DNA of 64,000 nt, taken from Dyadobacter sediminis (GTDB lineage: Bacteria; Bacteroidota; Bacteroidia; Cytophagales; Spirosomataceae). The position numbers and the translations under genes were made by a program. Where the stretch lies: NCBI RefSeq assembly GCF_005860765.1, contig NZ_VCEI01000025.1, positions 620,001-684,000 of the forward strand, in the 5' to 3' direction. Shown one piece after another: positions 7,909 to 17,907 of this stretch. The notes beneath the pieces were generated by a model. It was given only the letters and a program-made list of their open reading frames with translations. It searched no databases and was not told the DNA's origin. Position 1 is the first letter of the stretch. The number at the start of each line of letters is the position of its first letter.

Positions 7909-9219
7909 ATGAACAAAAATTTTCTCTTGTGTTTAGTCGTCGTTTTTCTGACTGGTTGTATAACAGAAACAGAAGAGAACTTGTATCAAAAACGCTGGGC
8001 GGGAACGGTAAGTGCTCCTGGCCAGAACGTTACTCTGCATTTTGGATTCGAAAAGCCTTTCTTTGGAAAATTAAAGTGTGACGTTTCAATACCGCAGCAG
8101 CACATTTTTGAATTACCGGCATCGGAGTGCCTGATCAGGGGTGACAGCTTGTATCTGGAGTTTTCCGACGGGATGACCGCAAAGTATAAAGCAAGGATGG
8201 GCAATGGACAGATTCCGGGCAAATGGATTCAGGGCGATCATACCTTTCCGTTAACGCTGAATAAATCGGAAAGAACGTTATTCCAGCTGTATGCAGAGTA
8301 TGCGTTGCATATTGCCGAGCAAAATGCACTGAACAGAAAGGACGTAGATTGGGTAAAGCTTAACAAAATGGCTTTACGGATGACTGAGGATGTTACAAGT
8401 GCAGACCAGCTTATTCCTGTTTTACAACTTATTCTTCAAAATCTGAGAGATAAACACGGATTTGTATTTTTCAACAGCAAGAGCATGGGTTATGAAACGG
8501 ATGACTTCAAAAATATAAGTCCGGCATTAAGGCAGGCTGCTTATGGAAATGACAAGGATATTGTATCTGTCCGGATCAGTGACTCCGTTGCATACCTGAG
8601 AATTCCAAAATTTGTTGATTCGCAGCCCGGTATGGATAAGAAGTATAACGAAGAAATCCAAAGGCAGGTTTGTGTTCTCATGGATAAAAATGTCAGTAGC
8701 TGGATTGTTGATTTAAGGCTGAATTACGGTGGTAACATGTTTGCTATGCTTGGTGGCTTGAATAAACTGTTTGGTGACGGGAAAATCGGTTCCTTTACAG
8801 ATAAAGACGGGAAAGAATCAGGCGGCTGGATTATGAAAGGCGGAGACTTTTATGAACAGCAGGAGCAAAAGACATCGTCAGGAATAAAATGCAATGCCCG
8901 GCTAAAACCAGGTAAGATCGCCATTCTGACGGGACCTGTCACCGCAAGTAGCGGAGAGGCCGTTGCCGTTGCACTCAGAGGCTTGAACAACAGTAAAATT
9001 TTCGGTGAACCGACAAAGGGATTCACGTCATCCCTGAGTGGGCTCAACGTTGGGAAAGGTATCGTACTTTTTATTTCAACCGGCTATTACTCGGATGGAA
9101 AGGGCCGTGTTTATAACCATGGCGTTACACCTGATATCCCGATCAAAGATGGAGATAACTTTAATGACATTCTGAAGGACAAAAAAGTAACGGCTGCAAT
9201 AAAATGGATAACAGAGTAA
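7909..9219 (+). CDS. S41 family peptidase lipoprotein
   Basis: This 436-residue protein starts with a lipoprotein signal (lipobox LTGC, Cys17), so it is probably anchored in the envelope facing the periplasm. The C-terminal half is a tail-specific protease (S41/CtpA) core: YLRIPKF, WIVDLRLNYGGNMFAMLGGL, then LTGPVTASSGEAVA, in which Ser347/Ser348 holds the nucleophile, and FGEPTKGF. No PDZ domain is evident, unlike classical CtpA. The ATG lies five bases after an inverted repeat ATTGATC-N10-GATCAAT (7880-7903), which could be an operator or a leader hairpin. The target is unknown. Confidence 0.85.
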   Translation: MNKNFLLCLVVVFLTGCITETEENLYQKRWAGTVSAPGQNVTLHFGFEKPFFGKLKCDVSIPQQHIFELPASECLIRGDSLYLEFSDGMTAKYKARMGNGQIPGKWIQGDHTFPLTLNKSERTLFQLYAEYALHIAEQNALNRKDVDWVKLNKMALRMTEDVTSADQLIPVLQLILQNLRDKHGFVFFNSKSMGYETDDFKNISPALRQAAYGNDKDIVSVRISDSVAYLRIPKFVDSQPGMDKKYNEEIQRQVCVLMDKNVSSWIVDLRLNYGGNMFAMLGGLNKLFGDGKIGSFTDKDGKESGGWIMKGGDFYEQQEQKTSSGIKCNARLKPGKIAILTGPVTASSGEAVAVALRGLNNSKIFGEPTKGFTSSLSGLNVGKGIVLFISTGYYSDGKGRVYNHGVTPDIPIKDGDNFNDILKDKKVTAAIKWITE

Positions 9220-9546
9220 CAGGACCAGTTTGGAATAACACGGCGAATGCTGCTGAAAACAAATGCTTCTTATCTGAAAGCCTTGGGTAAACGGCTTTTC
9301 GTATTTGAAAAAGAAAACAAACTTCTACGGCTGAAAGCGGATTACAGGAACTCACCTCTTCCTTCACGATGATACTCCCGGTGATAAGCCTATTTCGAAA
9401 CGTGCAGTATTCTGCGGATAATGTAAAGCCGGATTGACTGCCAAGCAATTTGGGTAGCATACGGAATGGAAGGCTAAAAAATTTCAAAGTCGGATTAGGG
9501 TATCGGAAGTTTTGCGTATCTACAACTTGACGCAATCGATGTAAGA
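9220..9546. other. Intergenic region with possible transposase scrap
   Basis: Apart from the 42-codon frame at 9247-9372 nothing was recognised. The promoter of the ECF sigma operon should lie in the right half; no clear -33/-7 pair was found. Confidence 0.4.
9247..9372 (+). pseudogene. Possible IS3-type orfA fragment
   Basis: A 41-residue frame contains KRLFVFEKENKLLRLKADY. This resembles the leucine-zipper end of IS3-family OrfA proteins (KRLxxLExENxxLKKLxADL). There is no helix-turn-helix part and no orfB nearby. The match is by pattern only and may be chance. Confidence 0.25.
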
Positions 9547-9547
9547 T

Positions 9548-10165
9548 ATGATTTCCGCGAGTTCTGACGAAGACGACAAAAAAACACAGACCGCTGTATC
9601 GCTGGATCATGACGGGGTTATCAGACCGGATGACGAAATCCTGATCCGCCGAGCCTTCGCGACCGATGCCTACCAGGGGTGTGATCTGCTCTTTCGCCGG
9701 TATTATCAGCCTCTTTGCAGCCAGGCAGCCCGATTCGTGTATGACAGGGCAGTAGCGGAGGATATCGTAGCGGATCTGTTCAAGACTTTCTGGCAAAAGC
9801 GGATTTTTGAACGGATCGACTATTCCTACCGTGCTTATTTGTACCGGGCAGTGCGCAGCAATTGCCTGCTTTATTTACAAAGGGAGGCAAAGACTACGAT
9901 TTCGGTCGAGCAGTACATGTCGGAGGAAATCCGGGCCCAGGTGCCGCATCCTTCCGACCAGATTCAGTTTGATGAACTGGCGGAACGCATCGACAGGCTC
10001 GTTCGTACTTTAAGTCCGTCGGTGCGCCGCGTTTTTTTATTAAGCCGGTTCGAAGGGCGCAAGAACCAGGAAATTGCGAACGAACTACACATCTCACTAA
10101 AAACAATCGAGGCGCACCTGACAAAAGCCCTCACCGTTTTTCGTAAAGCTTTAAGTCATGAATAA
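9548..10165 (+). CDS. ECF RNA polymerase sigma factor
   Basis: This 205-residue extracytoplasmic-function sigma factor has region 2 at about residues 45-85 (FRRYYQPLC...AEDIVADLFKTFWQKR) and region 4 at about 150-200 (LSPSVRRVFLLSRFEG...ISLKTIEAHLTKAL), whose helix-turn-helix binds the -35 region. It is of the Bacteroidota group that pairs with FecR-type anti-sigma factors and controls a neighbouring SusC/SusD operon. The stop overlaps the FecR start by 8 bases, so the two are translationally coupled. Confidence 0.92.
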   Translation: MISASSDEDDKKTQTAVSLDHDGVIRPDDEILIRRAFATDAYQGCDLLFRRYYQPLCSQAARFVYDRAVAEDIVADLFKTFWQKRIFERIDYSYRAYLYRAVRSNCLLYLQREAKTTISVEQYMSEEIRAQVPHPSDQIQFDELAERIDRLVRTLSPSVRRVFLLSRFEGRKNQEIANELHISLKTIEAHLTKALTVFRKALSHE

Positions 10166-11195
10166 ATCTCAGCCTCAGATAACCAGAGAAATGGTCTTTG
10201 CCCATTTTGTGCATCGGGCGACGCTTATGGAGCGACAACAAATTGAAAGCTGGCTCCAAACGAAAGAAGGTGCAGAAGCTTATTTTACTTACCTGGATGA
10301 ATGGGAACGACAGTTTCCTCAGTTTCAGGCAAATCTGGAAAACGCCCGTGCGGATTTTGCCCTTTTTGTCCGCGAAGCGGATGCAAAGCCTTTTTTAGAT
10401 CTCAAGCGCAAGGAAATGGCAGCGGCTGTTCCGGTTGATGAAAACGCACAACCGGTTTGGAGGCGGGCCGGAATTTTTCTGTCGGCAGTGGCAGCATCTG
10501 TGGTTCTGGTAGCCGGAATGTGGCTTGCAAAAGACATTTGGTACTACAAACAAACAACAAGCCGGAACGGACAGACGCTTTCCATACACCTGAATGATGG
10601 TTCCAGGGTACTGTTAGGTGCCAGTTCGTCTCTGAAGTATCCGCGTTTCTGTTTTGGTGAAACAACCCGGTATGTATGGCTGGAAGGCGATGCGGAATTT
10701 AAGGTGGCCCATCTTGCAAATGCCGAACGTTTTATCGTGTATACGCCCGATCAAACTGCCATCGAGGTTCTTGGAACCGAGTTTATGGTGCGTAGCAGGC
10801 AAAAATCCACCAGGGTTTTACTCAGGACGGGAAGTATCAGGCTGACCAATCCGATGGCTGCAAAACCGCTGATGTTGCGGCCGGGCGATCTGGTGACCGT
10901 TACGGATGAAAAAAGAATACAGAAAGAGAAGTTTTTCCCGCAGCAGGTTGAGCAAAACAGGCATGTCAGGAAGTTTCTCTTTAAAAATACCTCCTTGAAA
11001 GAAATGGCAGAACAATTAAATGACGTATACGGGATAAGCGTTCGTATTGAGCAGCCTGAACTTCTGACCCGGACGGTATCCGGAACTTTCCAGGCCGAAA
11101 CAGCGGCGGATTTACTGGAGGCCGTATCCGAAATGATGAAACTGGAACTAAAAGAGACAGCGGACGGCTACACGCTTCTGCAACGTGCAGAGTAG
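10158..11195 (+). CDS. FecR-type anti-sigma factor
   Basis: This 345-residue protein has a cytoplasmic N-terminal sigma-binding part. A single membrane helix follows at about residues 105-122 (IFLSAVAASVVLVAGMWLA), then a periplasmic FecR domain (RNGQTLSIHLNDGSRVLLGASS...) and a C-terminal DUF4974 domain (KNTSLKEMAEQLNDVYGISV). The periplasmic domain is expected to sense the signalling domain of the adjacent SusC transporter, which carries an N-terminal STN domain, and release the sigma factor when substrate is bound. Confidence 0.92.
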   Translation: MNKSQPQITREMVFAHFVHRATLMERQQIESWLQTKEGAEAYFTYLDEWERQFPQFQANLENARADFALFVREADAKPFLDLKRKEMAAAVPVDENAQPVWRRAGIFLSAVAASVVLVAGMWLAKDIWYYKQTTSRNGQTLSIHLNDGSRVLLGASSSLKYPRFCFGETTRYVWLEGDAEFKVAHLANAERFIVYTPDQTAIEVLGTEFMVRSRQKSTRVLLRTGSIRLTNPMAAKPLMLRPGDLVTVTDEKRIQKEKFFPQQVEQNRHVRKFLFKNTSLKEMAEQLNDVYGISVRIEQPELLTRTVSGTFQAETAADLLEAVSEMMKLELKETADGYTLLQRAE

Positions 11196-11386
11196 CGTTT
11201 TTTTCAAGATGAACAAAGCAGGCAACGGCAGCGTCATTATTCCCTGCTGGTCCGACTTGTATTTTTTTGTGAAAAATTGGTTCAATTCAATTAGGGTGCT
11301 TTTCCGTTTTTGTATCTGTTGTTTTAGAGATACGCAGATAAATGACCCATTCCAATTCCATAACCTAATCCTTTAACCTGTTCATC

Positions 11387-14300
11387 ATGACGTACATTTT
11401 ACTTGGCATACCTCGTAGTCGATGCCTGGCCCCGTGCCTGATGTTGCTGATGCTGTTCGCACAGCTCCCTGTATTTGCACAGCTGATGGCGCAATCGGAC
11501 ATCAAGCCGCAGAAGTCCATTCAGACACCCATGTTCAGTTTGATTCATGCGCTGGACCGATTGAAAGAGCAGTTCCAGGTAGATATTCTTTTTGAAGAAA
11601 GAAGTCTTCAGAACCTCCTTGTGCCCGCCAGTGCGCTGCGAACACAAAAGAACATGGAAGCCAGTCTGACTGAATTACTGAAGCCGCTCGGATTGCGTTA
11701 TATAAAGAAGAAAAACAACTACATTATCCTGTCAGGCGAAAACCCGTTTCCGTCACCAGCAGATGCGCCAAAGCCGGAAGTGCCCCAGATCAAAGCAAGA
11801 GGTGTGACCGGAAAAGTGACGGACAAGAATGGAGCAGGGCTGCCCGGCGTGAATATCATCATCAAAGGCACACAGCAAGGAATGTCAACGGATTCAAAGG
11901 GGGAATTTTTCATCGATGTTCCAGACGATGAGGCCACACTCATATTTTCATTTGTCGGATATATAAGCCAGGAACTGGTTATCGGGAACAGAAGTGCCAT
12001 TGAAGTGGTGTTGGCCGTGGACGAAAAGAGCCTGAAAGAGGTGGTCGTAGTAGGATATGGAAGTCGCCAGAAAAGAGACGTCACTACTTCCATCTCGACC
12101 ATTGCATCCGAGGAAATAACAAAAAGCGTTTCCATGACCCCGGAGCTGGCAATGCAGGGCCGGATGACGGGTGTACACATTTCGGGAAATTCGGGCAGCC
12201 CCATGACCCGGCCCAAAGTACGGATCAGGGGAGTAGGTACCTGGGGCGTTGCCGATCCGCTGTACGTGGTGGATGGCATACCCATTACGGAGCTGGGAGG
12301 CGGAATCGAGGGGCAGGATGCCCGGATCAGGGATGTGCGCGGACCTATCAACATCATGACCATGATCGATCCCAATGACATTGAATCAATTTCGGTTTTG
12401 AAGGACGCCTCAGCCGCTGCGATCTATGGCGTGCGGGCAGCAAACGGCGTAATCCTGATTACGACAAAACGGGGCCAGACAGAAAAACCGGTCATTGAAT
12501 TAAACACGCGCTACGGAGTGCAGAACGTTGTCAGGAAATGGGATGTCATGGATACGCAGTCGTATACCCGTTTTTACAGAAAATCATACGCCGCAAACCC
12601 CAGCTTCGCGTTGGACGCGTGGTTCGATCCGCAAAGTCCGGCATACCTGGGCAATACCCAGAATACCTACGACTGGCAAACGCCGACCATCAACAAAAAC
12701 GCTGTGACGCAGGACTACTCGGTCCGAATATCGGGAAAAACACAGGCAACCAATTATTATGCGTCGGCCGGGTACACCTCAACAGAGGGTACGCTCATCG
12801 CCGAGCGTCTGGATCGTTATTCCTTCAATGTCAAGCTGGATACGCGGATCAACGATTGGCTGAAAACAGGCATTAACTACCGCCTGGCCTACGTGGAAGG
12901 AAAAGACGATCTGCAAGGCGGACTGACCAGCGCAGCCGAGACGCCACCCTGGCAGCCCGTTTATGATCCGAACGGCCTGCCCATTCTGAGGGGTTTTGCA
13001 CCGGTAGTAAAAGGGTACAACGCACAGGGCGTATGGTCTACTGACAAATTATATGGCGAAGGAACCCGCGCCAACAGCATTGCCCAAACGCAGTTCAACA
13101 CACAGGATTACAATTCCATCCGGAATCTTGGCAATACATTTGTGGAAATTACCCCTGTTGCCGGATTATCTGTCAAGGGTTCTGTCAGCATTGACTGGTA
13201 CAAGCACGACCGGTTTTCTTTTAACAACTATACGGGACAATACTTTACCTATTCCGGAAGTCCGACCGATAAAGGCGGCGGCAAATCGCTGGGATCCTAC
13301 GAAGAGCGGTATACGACTAATTTTAACCTCATCAAAGAACTGACAGTTAACTACCACAAAGCGTTTGGAGCCCATAATTTTGATCTGCTTTTAAATGGAA
13401 TGGACCAGCGGTACTCGGCCAGATACGTAACCGCCTCCACCGAATCCATGTCGACGATTGAAAAACACCTGTTCAAGCTCGGGGGTGAAAACCAGTACAC
13501 CATGGTGGAGTCGGAGCTGTTCCGCTGGGCGCTGCAGGGCTTGCTGGGAAGGGTAAGCTACAATTACAAAAACAAATACTATGTCGACGCTACGGTTCGC
13601 AGAGACGGAAGCAACCGCTTTGCACCCCAGAACCGGTGGGGAACATTCCCGTCGGCCTCCGTTGCCTGGCGCATTACTTCAGAGCCGTTTCTGGAAAATA
13701 ACCAATGGCTGACGGATCTCAAGTTCCGTGCGGGGTGGGGCAAGCTGGGTAATCAGGAAGTCCGTCCGCTGGCTTATCTCTCGCCGGTGGAAAAAAGATC
13801 GACCTATGCATTCGGCTCCAACCCGGGCGGCAACGGACTGGGCAATTACGGGGTAGGAGCCGCCATGTTTTCTTTCCCGAATGCGGACCTCGGATGGGAG
13901 AAAATCATCACCACCAATGTAGGTTTTGACGGCCAAATCCTGGGAAAGCTTTCCTTTTCTGCTGAATATTATGACAAGAAAACAGACGGGATTCTTCAGG
14001 AAACCAATATTCCCCCGAGTGTAGGAAGCAAGGAAAACCCGGTTGATAATATCGCTTCCGTCAGAAACTCCGGATTTGAGATTTCGGCCAATTACAACGG
14101 GGCAGCGGGAAATCTGGGATATAGTGTCGGAGCCAATCTGACTACGGTCAAAAACCGCGTGCTAAGCACCTTTAAAGGAATTCCTCTGAATGCCAGTGAC
14201 ATGCGTATTGAACCCGGCTATTCCATGAATTATATCTATGGCTATCAGGCAGCGGGAATTTTTCAAAATCAAAGTGAAATAGACCAATATACCGGAAAGA

Positions 14301-14923
14301 CAAAAGACATTACCATTACACAAACGTTTCAGCCCGGCGACCGTTATTTCAACGATCTCAATGGCGCACCGGACATCAGCAAAGGCTACGAATTCTATAC
14401 ACCCGGAGCGGACGGCACGATTAACCAGTATGACCGCACGTATTTGGGCAAAACGATTCCGGGTTACTATTACGGTTTTAATCTCGGGCTGAATTACAAG
14501 GGAGTTGACCTCTCCGTATTTTTTCTGGGTGTGGGCGATGTCAAAAAATACAATTATGCGAGGGCAACCATGGAAGGTACCGCAACCCGGGGTAACAACC
14601 GGAGTGTTGCCGTCCTCAATGCATGGACACCTGAAAATCCTGATACGGATATTGCCAGAGCAATTGTGAATGATCCCAACGGCAGTCTGCGCGTTTCATC
14701 CTATTACGTGGAAAGTGCGGCCTATTTCAAACTTGGAAATGCCCAGTTGGGTTATTCGTTCCCGAAAACCCTTTTGACACCGTTAAAAAGCGTGAGCTCG
14801 CTTCGGCTGTATGTCAGTGTCAATAACGGATTTATTCTGACCAAATGGACCGGACTTGATCCCGAGAATGACGACAATCCCGAGCCGCGGGTGTTCAACT
14901 TCGGCCTGAGTGCAAAATTTTAA
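11387..14923 (+). CDS. SusC-type TonB-dependent transporter with STN domain
   Basis: This 1178-residue outer-membrane transporter has a signal peptide (about residues 1-32), an STN signalling domain (about 47-115), a carboxypeptidase-regulatory-like beta-sandwich (GVTGKVTDKNGAGLPGVNI...), a TonB-box-like VVVVGYGSRQKRD stretch, a plug (IRGVGTWGVADPLYVVDGIP...VLKDASAAAIYGVRAANGV) and a long barrel ending in an aromatic residue (SAKF). The STN domain signals through FecR to the ECF sigma factor, giving substrate-dependent induction. It starts 191 bases after fecR, so it may have its own sigma-dependent promoter. It forms a lidded pair with the SusD protein 18 bases downstream. Confidence 0.95.
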   Translation: MTYILLGIPRSRCLAPCLMLLMLFAQLPVFAQLMAQSDIKPQKSIQTPMFSLIHALDRLKEQFQVDILFEERSLQNLLVPASALRTQKNMEASLTELLKPLGLRYIKKKNNYIILSGENPFPSPADAPKPEVPQIKARGVTGKVTDKNGAGLPGVNIIIKGTQQGMSTDSKGEFFIDVPDDEATLIFSFVGYISQELVIGNRSAIEVVLAVDEKSLKEVVVVGYGSRQKRDVTTSISTIASEEITKSVSMTPELAMQGRMTGVHISGNSGSPMTRPKVRIRGVGTWGVADPLYVVDGIPITELGGGIEGQDARIRDVRGPINIMTMIDPNDIESISVLKDASAAAIYGVRAANGVILITTKRGQTEKPVIELNTRYGVQNVVRKWDVMDTQSYTRFYRKSYAANPSFALDAWFDPQSPAYLGNTQNTYDWQTPTINKNAVTQDYSVRISGKTQATNYYASAGYTSTEGTLIAERLDRYSFNVKLDTRINDWLKTGINYRLAYVEGKDDLQGGLTSAAETPPWQPVYDPNGLPILRGFAPVVKGYNAQGVWSTDKLYGEGTRANSIAQTQFNTQDYNSIRNLGNTFVEITPVAGLSVKGSVSIDWYKHDRFSFNNYTGQYFTYSGSPTDKGGGKSLGSYEERYTTNFNLIKELTVNYHKAFGAHNFDLLLNGMDQRYSARYVTASTESMSTIEKHLFKLGGENQYTMVESELFRWALQGLLGRVSYNYKNKYYVDATVRRDGSNRFAPQNRWGTFPSASVAWRITSEPFLENNQWLTDLKFRAGWGKLGNQEVRPLAYLSPVEKRSTYAFGSNPGGNGLGNYGVGAAMFSFPNADLGWEKIITTNVGFDGQILGKLSFSAEYYDKKTDGILQETNIPPSVGSKENPVDNIASVRNSGFEISANYNGAAGNLGYSVGANLTTVKNRVLSTFKGIPLNASDMRIEPGYSMNYIYGYQAAGIFQNQSEIDQYTGKTKDITITQTFQPGDRYFNDLNGAPDISKGYEFYTPGADGTINQYDRTYLGKTIPGYYYGFNLGLNYKGVDLSVFFLGVGDVKKYNYARATMEGTATRGNNRSVAVLNAWTPENPDTDIARAIVNDPNGSLRVSSYYVESAAYFKLGNAQLGYSFPKTLLTPLKSVSSLRLYVSVNNGFILTKWTGLDPENDDNPEPRVFNFGLSAKF

Positions 14924-14941
14924 TCTAAAATCGAACGGTAT

Positions 14942-16486
14942 ATGAAACCTTTTGGATTGATCAAACCCGTCATCATTGCATGGGTCATGTGCAGTGCTTG
15001 TGACCGGAATCTGGATGTGAAACCAACAAGAGAACTGGAATCGGAGTACTTTTCCGACGAGGAGCGTATGCAGCGGGGTGTACTGGCTGTGTATGCAAAG
15101 ATAACAGACCTGTACGGATACAATGCCAATACCCCGAGCCACAAGCTTTGGTTATTGCCGGGCGACGATCTGATGTCGAATAATCCAAGGCAGATGGACA
15201 ATTTCAAGGGTTTGAATGGTTCTGATGCAGATGTCAACTTCATCTGGAACCGTCTTTATCAGCTGAATACCCGGGCCAACACCATGCTGGAAGTGATCGA
15301 CGAAAATACCGGTGTTTACAAAAACAAAACGATGGCCGATCAGAACAAGGGTGAAATGCTTTTTCTGCGGTCATGGAGTTTTTACAAGCTATGGAGCTGG
15401 TGGGGCAAAGCGCCGGTGATCACAGAGCGGGTGCGGAGCTTATCCGGTATCTATTACAATCCTTCGCAGGGCACAGAAATGCTTGACCGCGCGATTGCCG
15501 ATCTGGAAAGTGCCGCCGAGCTGCTGCCTGCAACCTGGCCGCTCACCGAATCAGGCCGGGTTACGAAAGATGCCGCCAATGGATTACTGGTCAAATGCTA
15601 CGTTACCAAAGCCTGTTTTAATGGAAAAAATGCGCAGGATTATCAAAAGGCAATCGCCGCCTTCGAACGGATTTCCGGATCAAGAAAGCTGACCAGCCAT
15701 TTCGGAGAGAATTTTGATTACCGTTCTGAAAACAATGAGGAATCCTTATTCGAATTCCAGGCGAGTCTGAAAACGGCCGAGAACCCCTGGCTCGACAATG
15801 ACTTTACCGATGCTGTGGGCACGATGGGCGCTTTTTATAAACACTTTGAAAATAATTTTACCAATCAGGGAACCATCGTCGGCCCGACTTCGAAATTGGT
15901 CAATTTGTTTGAAGCAGGTGATCCGAGGATCGCAGAAACCTTTGTAAAAGATACAAGCGGGGCGTTTTCATTCAATGGCGGCTACCAAATGGTGAAATAC
16001 ATAAATGGCGAAAGGGGTAAATATGCGGGGATTGCGAACATCAATTCAATAAATAATACACGTATTCTTCGTCTGGCGGATGTTAAATTACTGGCGGCTG
16101 AGGCTTATCTACAAACAAACCAGCTGACCAAGGCGCTTGAACAGGTGAACGACATCCGGTTAAGGGCAAGAAGATCGACGTCAAACGGAACGCCGGCTGC
16201 CGTTCCGGCCAATCTGTCGACCGTGACGATGCAGCATATTATGGACGAGCGGATGCGCGAGCTGGCAGGGGAAGAGGGCATTCGGTGGAATGATCTGAAG
16301 CGTTGGCACAAGGCGGGATTCATTCATCTTGGAAGCTGGAAAAAAACGGATTTCGGCATGGGGCCGCAATACGATGAAACGCTTTGGGGATTTGATGTCG
16401 CGGTGCATTTGCTGATGCCGATCCCGATTGCCGAAATGGATAGTAATCCGGAAATGCTCAAAAGTGGCCAGAACCCCGGATACTGA
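14942..16486 (+). CDS. SusD/RagB-family surface glycan-binding lipoprotein
   Basis: This 514-residue protein has a lipoprotein signal ending in CSAC (Cys20) and the helical TPR-like SusD fold: ELESEYFSDEERMQRGVLAVYAKITD near the start, AEMLFLRSWSFYKLWSWWG-type helices in the middle, and a C-terminal MDERMRELAGEEGIRWNDLKRW segment that is typical of the family. It sits on the cell surface as the lid of the SusC transporter and binds the incoming ligand. The gap of 18 bases after susC supports co-transcription. Confidence 0.94.
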   Translation: MKPFGLIKPVIIAWVMCSACDRNLDVKPTRELESEYFSDEERMQRGVLAVYAKITDLYGYNANTPSHKLWLLPGDDLMSNNPRQMDNFKGLNGSDADVNFIWNRLYQLNTRANTMLEVIDENTGVYKNKTMADQNKGEMLFLRSWSFYKLWSWWGKAPVITERVRSLSGIYYNPSQGTEMLDRAIADLESAAELLPATWPLTESGRVTKDAANGLLVKCYVTKACFNGKNAQDYQKAIAAFERISGSRKLTSHFGENFDYRSENNEESLFEFQASLKTAENPWLDNDFTDAVGTMGAFYKHFENNFTNQGTIVGPTSKLVNLFEAGDPRIAETFVKDTSGAFSFNGGYQMVKYINGERGKYAGIANINSINNTRILRLADVKLLAAEAYLQTNQLTKALEQVNDIRLRARRSTSNGTPAAVPANLSTVTMQHIMDERMRELAGEEGIRWNDLKRWHKAGFIHLGSWKKTDFGMGPQYDETLWGFDVAVHLLMPIPIAEMDSNPEMLKSGQNPGY

Positions 16487-16529
16487 CGGTTTTTTTGAAT
16501 ACAGCGGGATCATGGATCCGACTTAACAG

Positions 16530-17906
16530 ATGAATATGAACAGAAGAGCATTTATCAGAAACGCCGCCGGTACTGCTACCTCGGCAATGGCATTCCCCAC
16601 CTTGATTCCCGCTTCGGCACTTGGAAAAAACGGTTTTGTCAATCCGTCGGACCGGATCAATCTGGCATTTATCGGAGCCGGGAACCAGGCGGAAAATGAC
16701 GTAAAAGGCTTTTTGCCGGACAAGCGGGTACAGGTCACCACCATTTGCGACGTCAACAGGAAAAGCACCGGCTACTGGGATGGAAAAATGGGTGGCCGCG
16801 AGTACCTCATGGAACTGGTCGATGATTTTTATACCAGGGAAAACGGTAAGACTTACAAAGCAACCAAAGGATCGCTCGATTTCAGGGAAGTGACCGATCG
16901 CAAAGACATCGACGCAGTAGCGGTGCTGACGCCCGACCACTGGCACTCGATACCGGTGCTGATGGCTGCCAAGGCCGGAAAACATATGTATTGTCAAAAA
17001 CCATTATCGCTGACCATTTCGGAAGGAAGGGCAATGAGCGATGCCGTGAAAAAATACGGGGTCGTATTTCAGACGGGCAGCCAGCAAAGATCCGGACCGG
17101 AATTTCTACGGACTTGCGAACTGGTGAGAAACGGCAGGATCGGCAAGCTGGAAAAGGTGGTTTGCGGCCTGCCCGGCGGGACGCCGGATTTTGGGAAAAC
17201 GGGCCAGTTAACGGCTCCAACTGCTGTTCCGAAGGATTTTGACTACCAGACCTGGCTGGGCCCGGCACCCGAAGCACCGTACTGTCCTGCGCGAACGCAT
17301 GTCAATTTCAGATGGAACCTGGACTATTCGGGCGGGATGGTCACAGACTGGGGCGCGCATCATCTGGACATTGCCCAATGGGGAATTGGTACGGACCATA
17401 CCGGCCCGGTAGAAGTAAAAAATGCCAGAGCGAAGTGGTCTAAAGATCCGGTCTGGAATACGGCGGTGGAATTCTATTTTGAATGCATTTACGAAAACGG
17501 AGTTCAGCTAATCGTGGGATCGGATGCTGCGCAGGCACCTCGCGGCATTACGTTTCACGGTTCGGAAGGGCAGATCTGGGTTTCAAGGGGCAGTTACAAA
17601 GTGACGCCCGAGAAGATCGACACCACTGTAATCGGCGATCAGGAAACCCGGTTGTATAAGAGTGACAACCATTACCGCAACTTTATAGACTGTGTAATCT
17701 CGAAAAAACCCACAGCTGCACCGGCAGAGATCGGGCATCGGTCCGTCACCATCGCTCATCTGGGGAACATTGCCTTGCTGCTCAATCAGGATTTGAAATG
17801 GAACCCTGAAAAAGAGACGTTTGTAGAAAATTTCGCTGCGAATCAGTTACGTTCCCGCGTGATGCGCGAACCCTGGGGAGAACTTTACAGAAAATATAAA
17901 GTATAA
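16530..17906 (+). CDS. Tat-exported Gfo/Idh/MocA family oxidoreductase
   Basis: This 458-residue NAD(P)-dependent oxidoreductase starts with a twin-arginine signal (NRRAFIRNAAG, RR at residues 5-6), so it is folded with cofactor in the cytoplasm and then exported to the periplasm. The Rossmann start INLAFIGAGNQ follows, with the family's catalytic-lysine segment as YCQKPLSL (QKP in place of EKP). Related proteins oxidise sugars at C3, giving 3-keto-glycosides. It lies 43 bases after susD and one base before a DUF1080 gene, the usual partner in 3-keto-glycoside cleavage. The substrate sugar is unknown. Confidence 0.9.
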   Translation: MNMNRRAFIRNAAGTATSAMAFPTLIPASALGKNGFVNPSDRINLAFIGAGNQAENDVKGFLPDKRVQVTTICDVNRKSTGYWDGKMGGREYLMELVDDFYTRENGKTYKATKGSLDFREVTDRKDIDAVAVLTPDHWHSIPVLMAAKAGKHMYCQKPLSLTISEGRAMSDAVKKYGVVFQTGSQQRSGPEFLRTCELVRNGRIGKLEKVVCGLPGGTPDFGKTGQLTAPTAVPKDFDYQTWLGPAPEAPYCPARTHVNFRWNLDYSGGMVTDWGAHHLDIAQWGIGTDHTGPVEVKNARAKWSKDPVWNTAVEFYFECIYENGVQLIVGSDAAQAPRGITFHGSEGQIWVSRGSYKVTPEKIDTTVIGDQETRLYKSDNHYRNFIDCVISKKPTAAPAEIGHRSVTIAHLGNIALLLNQDLKWNPEKETFVENFAANQLRSRVMREPWGELYRKYKV

Positions 17907-17907
17907 G

